From assembly GCA_025935595.1 (NCBI GenBank), contig JAICUZ010000191.1, positions 1 through 5,251 on the forward strand: a DNA stretch of 5,251 nucleotides, written 5' to 3'. The DNA is from Burkholderiales bacterium. Its GTDB lineage: Bacteria; Actinomycetota; Thermoleophilia; Gaiellales; Gaiellaceae. Shown in pieces: positions 1 through 5,251 of this stretch. The position numbers and the translations under genes were made by a program. Positions within the stretch are counted from its first letter, which is position 1, and each line of letters opens with the position of its first letter. The notes below the pieces were generated by a model, which saw nothing but the letters and a program-made list of their open reading frames with translations, made no database searches and was not told the origin of the DNA.

Positions 1-115
1 CTCGGTGTTCGCGTTCGTGCTCACGTGGTTCCTGCGCGAGGTGCCGCTCAAGATCGGCGCCCAGCCCGGCGAGGTCATGACGCCGCCCGGCGATCCCGAG
101 TCGGTCGCCGCCTAA
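1..115 (+). CDS. C-terminal end of a membrane transporter, probably MFS (DHA2/EmrB-like) efflux protein (partial)
   Basis: Only the last 37 codons before a TAA stop (113-115) are present; the rest lies before the window. The reading begins with a hydrophobic stretch (SVFAFVLTWFLREVPLK) and then a short polar, Pro/Gly-rich tail ending in ESVAA. A last transmembrane helix running into a W-F-L-R-E-V-P-L-(K/R) motif and a short cytoplasmic tail is what I associate with the C-terminus of 14-TM drug:H+ antiporters of the EmrB/QacA group. Such proteins export drugs or other small molecules across the cytoplasmic membrane using the proton gradient. The family assignment rests on this one motif. The frame and stop are clear, and no other membrane protein family fits better, but an unrelated permease end cannot be excluded. 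Confidence 0.6.
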   Translation, partial: SVFAFVLTWFLREVPLKIGAQPGEVMTPPGDPESVAA

Positions 116-232
116 CCCGTCGGTTCGCGCCGAGTCCGGGCCGGGCGAATCCCTCCTACGCGGCATGCAGGGTTGCCCTCACACCGGACGAAGGAATGAA
201 GGCAATCAGGCGACGACCGAAGGAGGTCAGCA
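116..232. other. Intergenic region upstream of the DUF2934 gene
   Basis: This is 117 bases between the transporter stop and the DUF2934 start. I see no convincing terminator for the upstream gene: the only compact hairpin is a 4-bp AGGG/CCCT stem around 170-179 without a T-run. TTGCCC at 173-178 weakly resembles a -35 box, but no TAnnnT-like -10 lies at the right distance, so no promoter is called. The inverted pair TTGCC (173-177) and GGCAA (201-205), 23 bases apart, is probably chance. The 3' end holds the ribosome binding site annotated separately. Confidence 0.5.
220..227 (+). promoter_or_regulatory. Shine-Dalgarno of the DUF2934 gene
   Basis: AAGGAGGT is an eight-base match to the anti-Shine-Dalgarno end of 16S rRNA. 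The AGGAGG core ends 6 nt before the ATG at 233. This is the strongest ribosome binding site in the window. It fixes the start of the small protein and suggests efficient translation. Confidence 0.9.
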
Positions 233-442
233 ATGCCACGTAAGGCCACCGAGGCCGCCGCGACGAAGAAGCCGGCAGCCAAGAAGGCGACGGCCGTGCG
301 TCGCACGACGAAGAAGGCGAGCGAGCCGATCGTGCTCACTTGGGAGCACGTCGCGACGCGGGCGTACTACATCCATCTCGAAGAAGGTGGCGACGCCAAC
401 GAGAACTGGCTGCGCGCCGAGCGCGAGCTCGTCGCGGTCTGA
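233..442 (+). CDS. DUF2934 domain small protein with basic histone-H1-like N-terminal tail
   Basis: This 69-aa protein is of unknown function. Residues 1-29 form a basic, low-complexity tail (10 Lys/Arg and 9 Ala, with KKPAAKKA-type motifs) resembling the tails of histone H1-like and actinobacterial HU proteins. Residues 35-69 match what I know of DUF2934: a helix with the pattern hxxxAxxxY (V40-A41-T42-R43-A44-Y45-Y46), a Gly-containing turn (G52-G53), then the hallmark N-W-L-R-A-E-R-E-L (58-66) at the C-terminus. No signal peptide or membrane segment is present. The start is fixed by an excellent Shine-Dalgarno. The gene appears monocistronic: it has its own leader and is closed by a strong hairpin terminator 38 nt after the stop. 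The tail suggests nucleic-acid binding, but that is inference; DUF2934 itself has no assigned role that I know of. Confidence 0.85.
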   Translation: MPRKATEAAATKKPAAKKATAVRRTTKKASEPIVLTWEHVATRAYYIHLEEGGDANENWLRAERELVAV

Positions 443-480
443 GCGAACCGCGACGTCCGTACCTAATGAGCCAGAAAGTG

Positions 481-507
481 CGCGGGGCGGCCTAAAGCCG
501 CCCCGCG
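481..507 (+). terminator. Strong GC-rich hairpin terminator after the DUF2934 gene
   Basis: An 11-bp perfect stem (CGCGGGGCGGC 481-491, GCCGCCCCGCG 497-507) closes a 5-nt loop CTAAA. The stem can be prolonged outward past a bulged G480 by AAGT (476-479) with ACTT (508-511). It is followed by a modest pyrimidine tract, ACTTCTT (508-514), not a classical U-run. It begins 38 nt after the DUF2934 stop and ends 45 nt before the permease start, so it separates the small gene from the ABC operon. The reverse strand beyond the stem reads CTTTCTGG, also mildly U-rich, so weak bidirectional action is conceivable. Confidence 0.85.
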
Positions 508-552
508 ACTTCTTATGGATCTCTCAGGCGGCGCTGGTTCGATTCGAGGTCG

Positions 553-2238
553 ATGTTCTACTTGCGGTATCTCCGCAACGAGCTGGTCCGCCGGCGGACA
601 CGCACGATCGTGACGCTGGTCGGCCTCGGTCTCGGTGTGGCCCTGGTCGTCGCGATCGCGAGCCTGTCGAAAGGGCTCGACCGCGCGCAGCAAAAGACGC
701 TCGATCCGCTCGCCGGGATCGGCACCGACCTGACCGTCACGCTGGCCCCGCAGCAGCAACAAAGCCAAGGGTTCGGCTTCGGGCCGGGCGGCGGCGGCGG
801 GAACCGCGACCTGATCCAGTCGAACCTCTCGGTGCTCACGGATCTGTCGAAGCTCGGCAAACCGGGCGCGCACTTCGTGCACGACTTCTTCCTGCCCGGC
901 ACGCAGCTCACCTTCCCGCAGCGCGCGGCTCAGCAGATCGCGTCGCTCGACGGCGTGCAGAAGACGACGACTGGTCTCACGCTCCTCGCCGAGCATCAGG
1001 AAGGCGTCGTCCCGAAGATCGTCGCGACCCTGAAGACGCAGGCGAAGACGCTGACAATCCAACGGAACCTGCCTCGCCCGACGGCGAAGGACTTCGCGCA
1101 GATGCAGGCTTGCCTGCAGAAGGCGGGCGTGACGCTCGGGCGCCCGCAGACGCAGCAGGGTCAAGGCTTCGGCAACGGCTTCGGCGGCGGCACGGGGCAG
1201 CGCAACGACGCGAACCGCCAGGCCTTCCAGAAGTGCCTGCCTGCGTCGATGCGCCGGTTCCGCACGCGCGTCACGACCCCGAGCCAGACGCTGAAGCAGG
1301 TTCTCGACCCGCCGCAGACGAACATCTCGACGACCGCGTACACGATCGGCGGCGCCGACCAGTCGAGCCCGAACATGGGGGTCGTCACCGCGGCGCAGGT
1401 GACGAAGGGCACGTTCCTCTCGCCGGCCGGCGGCAAGGAAGCGCTCGTCGCGACAAGCTACGCCGCGAAGCACTCGCTGAAGGTCGGCTCGAAGCTGAAC
1501 CTGAACGGCACGACGTTCACGATCGTCGGCCTCGTCAGCCCACCGCTCGGCGGCCAGAGCGCCGACGTCTACCTGCCGCTGAAGCAACTGCAGACGCTCG
1601 CGAGTGAGAAGAACCTCGCGAACGTCATCCTCGTCCACGCGAAATCGTCGAGCGACGTCGCCAAGGTCAAGCAGGAGATCCAGCGGGCGCTGCCGCAAGC
1701 GCAGGTCGCAAGTTCGAAGGACGTCGCCGATACGATCAGTGGCTCGCTCGTCGACGCGTCGAATCTGTCGCACGACCTCGGTCTCGCGCTCTCGGTGGTC
1801 GCCGCAGTGGCGGCGTTCCTGCTCGCCGCGCTGCTCGCGTTGTCGTCGGTCGGCAAGCGCGTCCGCGAGCTCGGCACGCTGAAGGCGCTCGGGTGGACGC
1901 AGCGCATGGTCGTCCGCCAGGTCGCGGGCGAGTCGCTCGCGACGGGGATCCTCGGCGGCATCTTCGGCATCGGGCTCGGCGTGCTCGCGGCGGTCGCCAT
2001 CGACGCGTTCGGCCCGTCGCTGACGGCGAGCTCGTCGACCGGCAGTGACTTCGCGAACCTTGGTGTGAGCACCGTTCGGACCGCGACACGCAGCGTGTCG
2101 CTCACTGCGCCGGTGGGGATAACCGTCCTCGCGATCGGCTTTGGGTTGGCTCTCCTTGGGGGGCTGATCGCGGGGACGGCCGGCGCCCTCCGGGCGGCGC
2201 GGCTGCGGCCCGCCGACGCGCTGAGGCAGGTCGAGTGA
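553..2238 (+). CDS. ABC transporter permease, MacB/FtsX family, with enlarged extracytoplasmic domain
   Basis: This 561-aa protein is the membrane subunit of a type VII (MacB/LolC-like) ABC exporter. It has a basic N-terminus and TM1 at about residues 19-41, then a large extracytoplasmic region (about 42-410), then TM2 at about 411-433, TM3 at about 463-485 and TM4 at about 521-544. It ends in the family signature RAARLRPADALRQVE. The loop after TM2 (GKRVRELGTLKALGWT) is the usual FtsX coupling motif. The distal outer domain (about 300-345, LKVGSKLNLNGTTFTIVGLV) looks like the MacB periplasmic beta-domain. The protein is longer than common family members of about 400 aa. The excess lies in residues 65-230, which contain two Gln/Gly-rich stretches and the protein's only cysteines, C187 and C228. 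The start is chosen by family N-termini (LRYLRNELVRRRTRT); its Shine-Dalgarno is weak (GAGGT, 546-550, very close to ATG). The stop overlaps the ATPase start. The substrate is unknown. Confidence 0.93.
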   Translation: MFYLRYLRNELVRRRTRTIVTLVGLGLGVALVVAIASLSKGLDRAQQKTLDPLAGIGTDLTVTLAPQQQQSQGFGFGPGGGGGNRDLIQSNLSVLTDLSKLGKPGAHFVHDFFLPGTQLTFPQRAAQQIASLDGVQKTTTGLTLLAEHQEGVVPKIVATLKTQAKTLTIQRNLPRPTAKDFAQMQACLQKAGVTLGRPQTQQGQGFGNGFGGGTGQRNDANRQAFQKCLPASMRRFRTRVTTPSQTLKQVLDPPQTNISTTAYTIGGADQSSPNMGVVTAAQVTKGTFLSPAGGKEALVATSYAAKHSLKVGSKLNLNGTTFTIVGLVSPPLGGQSADVYLPLKQLQTLASEKNLANVILVHAKSSSDVAKVKQEIQRALPQAQVASSKDVADTISGSLVDASNLSHDLGLALSVVAAVAAFLLAALLALSSVGKRVRELGTLKALGWTQRMVVRQVAGESLATGILGGIFGIGLGVLAAVAIDAFGPSLTASSSTGSDFANLGVSTVRTATRSVSLTAPVGITVLAIGFGLALLGGLIAGTAGALRAARLRPADALRQVE

Positions 2239-2918
2239 GCGTCCTCTACGAGCTTAGCGGCGTCGCGCGCTACTTCCAGCGCGGCCCGACCACCGTGCGC
2301 GCACTTGACGACGTGAGCCTCGAGATCGAGCCCGGTGAGTTCGTCGCGCTCGAAGGCCCGAGCGGCTCGGGCAAGACGACGCTCCTGCAGATCCTCGGCG
2401 CGCTCGACCGTCCGAGCGCGGGAACCGTCACCTTCGACGGCAGCGACCTCGTCAAGCAACCGGACTCCGAGCTCGCCGAGTTGCGCCTGCACTCGTTCGG
2501 GTTCGTGTTCCAGCAGTTCAACCTGATTCCGACACTGACCGCGGTCGAGAACGTCGAGGCGAAGCTCGCGCCTGCCGGCGGGACCCGCGGGCGCGCACTC
2601 GAGTTGCTCGCGGAGGTTGGCCTTGCCGAGCGCGCCGACCACCTGCCTGCACACCTGTCGGGCGGCGAACAGCAGCGCGTCGCGATAGCGCGGGCACTGT
2701 CGTTCGAGCCGCGCGTGGTGCTCGCGGACGAACCGACGGGCAACCTGGATTCCGCGACGGGCGGGGAGATCATCGATCTCCTGGCGAATCTCGCCGCCGA
2801 GCACGGCTCGACGGTGATCGTCGCGACGCACGATGCGAGCCTGGCGGCGCGAGCGCCGCGCCGCGTGGCGATGCGCGACGGCAAGCTCGCCGGCAACGTC
2901 CGCGCTGTCCCGGCTTAG
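2235..2918 (+). CDS. ABC transporter ATP-binding protein, LolD/MacB type
   Basis: This 227-aa cytoplasmic ATPase is of normal length for the family and complete. Visible motifs in order are Walker A GPSGSGKT (41-48), Q-loop VFQQFNLIP (91-99, Q93), ABC signature LSGGEQQR (141-148), Walker B VVLADE (161-166) with catalytic E166, the D-loop region NLDS (170-173) and the switch histidine H199 in VATHD. The string ADEPTGNLDS is typical of the MacB/LolD/FtsE group. The GTG start (2235) overlaps the permease stop as GTGA, so the two are almost certainly translationally coupled; AGG (2228-2230) lies 4 nt upstream. It powers the permease encoded before it. No MacA-like adaptor or outer-membrane partner is nearby. 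Substrates in this class range from lipoproteins to peptides and antibiotics, and none can be chosen here. All catalytic residues are intact. Confidence 0.96.
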   Translation: MSVLYELSGVARYFQRGPTTVRALDDVSLEIEPGEFVALEGPSGSGKTTLLQILGALDRPSAGTVTFDGSDLVKQPDSELAELRLHSFGFVFQQFNLIPTLTAVENVEAKLAPAGGTRGRALELLAEVGLAERADHLPAHLSGGEQQRVAIARALSFEPRVVLADEPTGNLDSATGGEIIDLLANLAAEHGSTVIVATHDASLAARAPRRVAMRDGKLAGNVRAVPA

Positions 2919-2937
2919 GGTCCTCCTAACAAGGATC
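2915..2937 (+). other. Two mutually exclusive small stems between the ATPase and DUF1361 genes
   Basis: TTAGG (2915-2919) can pair with CCTAA (2925-2929). Alternatively GGTCCT (2919-2924) can pair with AGGATC (2932-2937, one G-U), which would cover the AAGGA sequence (2931-2935) that could serve as ribosome binding site of the next gene. The stems are only 5-6 bp long and no T-run follows, so a terminator is not supported. A regulatory role is speculative. Confidence 0.2.
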
Positions 2938-2940
2938 GCC

Positions 2941-2946
2941 TACCCT
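2941..2946 (+). promoter_or_regulatory. Possible -10 element for the DUF1361 gene
   Basis: TACCCT fits the TAnnnT pattern, and its last base is 6 nt before the A of the ATG at 2953, a spacing seen for leaderless transcripts in actinobacteria. No good -35 box is visible upstream. The alternative is read-through from the ABC operon with AAGGA (2931-2935) as ribosome binding site for a GTG start at 2947. Confidence 0.22.
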
Positions 2947-2952
2947 GTGGGC

Positions 2953-3675
2953 ATGCGCGCCCGCGTCTGGCTCCCCGTCACCGTCCTCTTCGCCGCCTCC
3001 GTGTGGTGCGTCCTTCTCGTGGTTGCGCGCCGGCATGCATACGGCCCCGGCGGCTTCCGCTACCTCGTCTGGAACCTCGGGCTCGCGTGGCTGCCGCTCG
3101 TGTTCGCGCTGCTGCTCTACGTCGCGTTTCGCCGGCGGCACACGCTCGCGGAGCTGGTCGCGCTCGGGGCGGCATGGCTCGTCTTCCTGCCGAACGCGCC
3201 CTACATGCTGACCGACTTCATCCATCTCGACGACCGTCACCGTCTCGTCGATTCGCTGATCTTCGCGTCGTTCGCGTTCACCGCGCTCGCGCTCGGCTTC
3301 GCCTCGCTCCTGCTCGTCCAGATCGTCGTCACCCGCAAGGGGGGTGCCGCAGCCGGGTGGACGATCGCGTTCGGCGCGCTCTTCCTCGCGAGCCTGGGCG
3401 TGTACCTCGGACGGGTGCATCGCTTCAACAGCTGGGACGTCGTGACGCGTCCGCGACTCGTCGCATGGACGATGTGGCAGGGCCTCGACAATCCGTTCGC
3501 CCACGTCGACATCCTCTTGTTCGTCGCCGCGGGCGGCGGGTTTCTCGCGCTCGCGTACGTGGGTCTCTACGGCGTCGCCGACCTCGTCGCGGCGCTCCAC
3601 CGAGGGGATCAGCGCCCGGTGCTACTGTCGAAACGACAGTGGCCAAGCCGGTCGTCGAGCTCGAATCAGTCGTAA
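2953..3675 (+). CDS. DUF1361 multi-pass membrane protein
   Basis: This 240-aa integral membrane protein is of unknown function. Hydrophobic segments lie at about residues 7-25, 40-59, 65-80, 100-126, 136-153 and 186-208, giving about six helices. The assignment rests on the DUF1361 hallmarks FLPNAPYMLTDFIHL (78-92) and GRVHRFNSWDV (153-163); their conserved polar residues (N81, D88, H91, R157, N159, D161) sit at helix ends and suggest a site facing one membrane side. The start could instead be GTG at 2947, two codons earlier and in frame, which would sit 11 nt after AAGGA (2931-2935). ATG 2953 is preferred but not proven. The gene lies 34 nt after the ATPase stop, so co-transcription with the ABC operon is possible. 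The last 12 residues are a Ser-rich tail (SRSSSSNQ) encoded by DNA that also holds the start of korA, and are probably not functional in the protein. Confidence 0.87.
   Translation: MRARVWLPVTVLFAASVWCVLLVVARRHAYGPGGFRYLVWNLGLAWLPLVFALLLYVAFRRRHTLAELVALGAAWLVFLPNAPYMLTDFIHLDDRHRLVDSLIFASFAFTALALGFASLLLVQIVVTRKGGAAAGWTIAFGALFLASLGVYLGRVHRFNSWDVVTRPRLVAWTMWQGLDNPFAHVDILLFVAAGGGFLALAYVGLYGVADLVAALHRGDQRPVLLSKRQWPSRSSSSNQS
3621..3643. repeat. Near-perfect inverted repeat spanning the korA start codon
   Basis: GCTACTGTCG (3621-3630), AAA (3631-3633) and CGACAGTGGC (3634-3643) form a 10-bp stem with one T-G position (3623/3641). The inner seven base pairs (ACTGTCG/CGACAGT) are perfect. The GTG start of korA (3639-3641) lies within the right arm, and TACTGT (3623-3628), a possible -10 element, lies in the left arm. 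It could be an operator for a dimeric repressor, a hairpin controlling korA translation, or a chance consequence of the overlapping coding frames. It is not a terminator: no T-run follows. Confidence 0.55.
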
Positions 3676-5251
3676 TCCGGTTCGCCGGGGACTCCGGCGA
3701 CGGCATGCAGTTGACCGGCGGGCGCTTCACCTCCGAGACCGCGCTCTCGGGCAACGACCTCGCGACGTTCCCGGACTTCCCGGCTGAGATTCGGGCGCCT
3801 GCGGGCTCGCTCCCGGGCGTGTCCGGGTTCCAGCTCCACTTCGCGGATCACGACATCCTCACGCCGGGCGACCGGCCCGACGTGCTCGTCGCGATGAACC
3901 CCGCGGCGTTGAAGACCAACCTCCGCGACCTGCCGAAGGGAGCGACGCTGATCCTCGACACCGACGCGTTCACCGACCGAAACCTCAAGAAGGCCGGCTA
4001 CGAGTCGAATCCGCTCGCGGACGGCACGCTCGAGGACTACCAGCTGCACGCCGTCCCGCTCACATCGCTCACGGTCGGCGCGTTGAAGGAGATCGAGGGC
4101 GTGACCGCGCGCGAGGCGGAGCGCGCGAAGAACATGTTCGCGCTCGGGTTGATGTCGTGGCTGTACGGCCGCGAGACCGAATCGACGACGTCCTTCATCT
4201 CGACGAAGTTCGCGAAGCGCCCCGAGATCGCGGAAGCGAACCTGAAGGCGTTCAACACCGGCTACCACTTCGGCGAGACGTCCGAGGCGTTCGCGGTGCA
4301 GTACGAGGTGAAGCCCGCGAAGCTGCCGCCCGGTCGCTACCGCCAGATCACCGGCAACACCGCACTGTCGTACGGGCTGATCGCGGCGTCGAAGCTCTCC
4401 GGTCTCGACCTGTTCCTGGGCGCGTATCCGATCACGCCGGCGTCGTCGATTCTCGAGGAGCTCGCGCGTCAGAAGGCATTCGGGGTGCGCACCCTCCAGG
4501 CGGAGGACGAGATTGCAGCCGTCGGCGCCGCGCTCGGCGCGTCGTTCGGCGGCGCCCTCGGCGTGACCACCTCCGCGGGGCCCGGTGTCGTGTTGAAGGC
4601 GGAGACGGTCGGGCTCGGCGTGACGCTCGAGCTGCCGCTCGTGATCATCGACGTGCAGCGCGCCGGCCCTTCGACCGGCATGCCGACCAAGCCCGAGCAG
4701 GCTGATCTCTTGCTGGTGCTGTTCGGCCGGAACGGCGAGTCGCCGGTGCCGGTGCTCGCGGCGTCGACGCCGGGCGACTGCTTCTATGCCGCGATCGAGG
4801 CTGCGCGAGTCGCGCTGACCTACCGGACGCCCGTCTATCTCCTCTCCGATGCGTACCTCGCGAACGGCACCGAGCCGTGGCTGATTCCGGACATCGGCGC
4901 CCTCGAGCCGATCCACGTCGAGTTCGCGCAAGCGGGCGGCTCCGACTTCCTGCCGTACAAGCGCGACCCCGCGACGCTCGCTCGGCCGTGGGCGATCCCG
5001 GGCACGCCCGGCCTCGAGCACCGGATCGGCGGGCTCGAGAAGCAGAACGAGACGGGCAACGTCGCGTACGACCCGGAGAACCACGATCTGATGACGCAGC
5101 TGCGCGCGCAAAAAGTCGCCGGCATCTCGGTGCCCGACCAGCCCGTCGACCACCAGGAAGGCGCGGACATGCTCGTTCTCTCGTGGGGTGGGACATACGG
5201 GCCGGTGCACGCAGGCGTCCGCCGCGTGCGGGCGATCGGCGGGAAGGTCGC
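3639..5251 (+). CDS. korA: 2-oxoglutarate (2-oxoacid):ferredoxin oxidoreductase, alpha subunit KorA (partial, 3' end outside window)
   Basis: The first 537 residues are present and the frame is open to the window edge; actinobacterial homologues run to about 650 aa, so roughly 110 are missing. The enzyme converts 2-oxoglutarate and CoA to succinyl-CoA and CO2, reducing ferredoxin; it replaces or supplements the 2-oxoglutarate dehydrogenase complex. The gamma domain comes first (about 12-190), opening with VVIRFAGDSGDGMQ (11-24) and containing EIRAPAG (50-56). The alpha (pyrimidine-binding) domain follows from about residue 245, with GAYPITPASS (261-270), QAEDE (287-291), and RAGPSTGMPTKPEQADL (341-357). 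A third domain begins near LVLSWGGTYGPV (512-523). The gamma-alpha fusion and sequence style match mycobacterial KorA. The start is inferred: GTG 3639 is the only plausible initiator between the family N-terminus and the frame upstream, and the first ATG (3705) would remove conserved residues. There is no Shine-Dalgarno at normal spacing. KorB, carrying TPP and an Fe-S cluster, is expected next. Confidence 0.93.
   Translation, partial: MAKPVVELESVVIRFAGDSGDGMQLTGGRFTSETALSGNDLATFPDFPAEIRAPAGSLPGVSGFQLHFADHDILTPGDRPDVLVAMNPAALKTNLRDLPKGATLILDTDAFTDRNLKKAGYESNPLADGTLEDYQLHAVPLTSLTVGALKEIEGVTAREAERAKNMFALGLMSWLYGRETESTTSFISTKFAKRPEIAEANLKAFNTGYHFGETSEAFAVQYEVKPAKLPPGRYRQITGNTALSYGLIAASKLSGLDLFLGAYPITPASSILEELARQKAFGVRTLQAEDEIAAVGAALGASFGGALGVTTSAGPGVVLKAETVGLGVTLELPLVIIDVQRAGPSTGMPTKPEQADLLLVLFGRNGESPVPVLAASTPGDCFYAAIEAARVALTYRTPVYLLSDAYLANGTEPWLIPDIGALEPIHVEFAQAGGSDFLPYKRDPATLARPWAIPGTPGLEHRIGGLEKQNETGNVAYDPENHDLMTQLRAQKVAGISVPDQPVDHQEGADMLVLSWGGTYGPVHAGVRRVRAIGGKV

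Noticed and set aside
163..168. GCATGC palindrome and nearby AGGG/CCCT pair as an operator or terminator
   Set aside because: The arms are too short and common in GC-rich DNA, with no T-run and no second copy nearby.
196..243. Possible 15-codon leader peptide (MKAIRRRPKEVSNAT) overlapping the DUF2934 start
   Set aside because: Its AAGGA sits directly against the ATG, too close to work well. No run of regulatory codons or attenuator hairpin follows, and it contains the real Shine-Dalgarno of the next gene.
165..1607. Long plus-strand open frame of 480 codons overlapping the DUF2934 gene, terminator and permease
   Set aside because: It is extremely Arg/Ala/Pro-rich, crosses a strong terminator, and lies out of frame with two well-supported genes. 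This is typical of high-GC shadow frames.
463..1773. Minus-strand open frame of 436 codons opposite the permease
   Set aside because: Composition is dominated by Arg, Leu and Asp. It has no motif or credible ribosome binding site, and it runs through the terminator hairpin.
1569..2831. Minus-strand open frame of 420 codons opposite the permease and ATPase
   Set aside because: It is a shadow of two conserved ABC genes whose catalytic motifs are intact on the plus strand.
2833..2952. Upstream extension of the DUF1361 frame to an ATG at 2833
   Set aside because: The extra 40 residues are Arg-rich, overlap the end of the ATPase gene including its conserved H-loop, and are not membrane-like. The family N-terminus fits ATG 2953 or GTG 2947.
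3666..5210. Minus-strand open frame of 514 codons opposite korA
   Set aside because: It is Arg/Glu/Val-rich with no recognisable domain, antisense to a gene with clear catalytic motifs. Stop-poor antisense frames are expected at this GC content.

Overview
The window is high-GC bacterial DNA, roughly two thirds G+C by eye, with strong G/C third-position bias. It reads as a chromosomal segment of an actinobacterium. The best evidence is the 3'-terminal gene, a fused gamma+alpha KorA of the mycobacterial/actinobacterial type. The GTG starts and the compact plus-strand gene order fit this. The codon style would suit a soil lineage such as Thermoleophilia/Gaiellales, but that finer placement is only inference.

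Layout, all genes on the plus strand. (1) 1-115: the last 37 codons of a membrane protein, probably an MFS efflux transporter. (2) 116-232: a short intergenic region ending in a near-perfect Shine-Dalgarno. (3) 233-442: a 69-aa protein with a basic Lys/Ala-rich, histone-H1-like tail joined to a DUF2934 domain, followed by a strong GC hairpin terminator at 481-507. (4) 553-2238 and 2235-2918: a two-gene ABC transporter operon, MacB/FtsX-type permease first and then a LolD/MacB-type ATPase, joined by a 4-nt GTGA overlap. (5) 2953-3675: a DUF1361 multi-pass membrane protein. (6) 3639 to the window end: korA, the alpha subunit of 2-oxoglutarate (2-oxoacid):ferredoxin oxidoreductase, truncated by the window edge. 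Its GTG start lies inside the DUF1361 reading frame.

How the genes work together: the permease and ATPase clearly form one transporter. It lacks an adjacent MacA-like adaptor, so it probably acts on the cytoplasmic membrane in a monoderm-like arrangement. KorA would pair with a KorB subunit (TPP and Fe-S binding), expected just downstream of the window. The MFS, DUF2934 and DUF1361 genes have no evident functional link to these.

No RNA genes, CRISPR arrays, insertion sequences or phage signs were seen, and the region is mostly ordinary. The points most worth a second look are a two-cysteine, Gln/Gly-rich insertion in the extracytoplasmic domain of the permease, a near-perfect inverted repeat covering the korA start codon, and the histone-tail/DUF2934 small protein.
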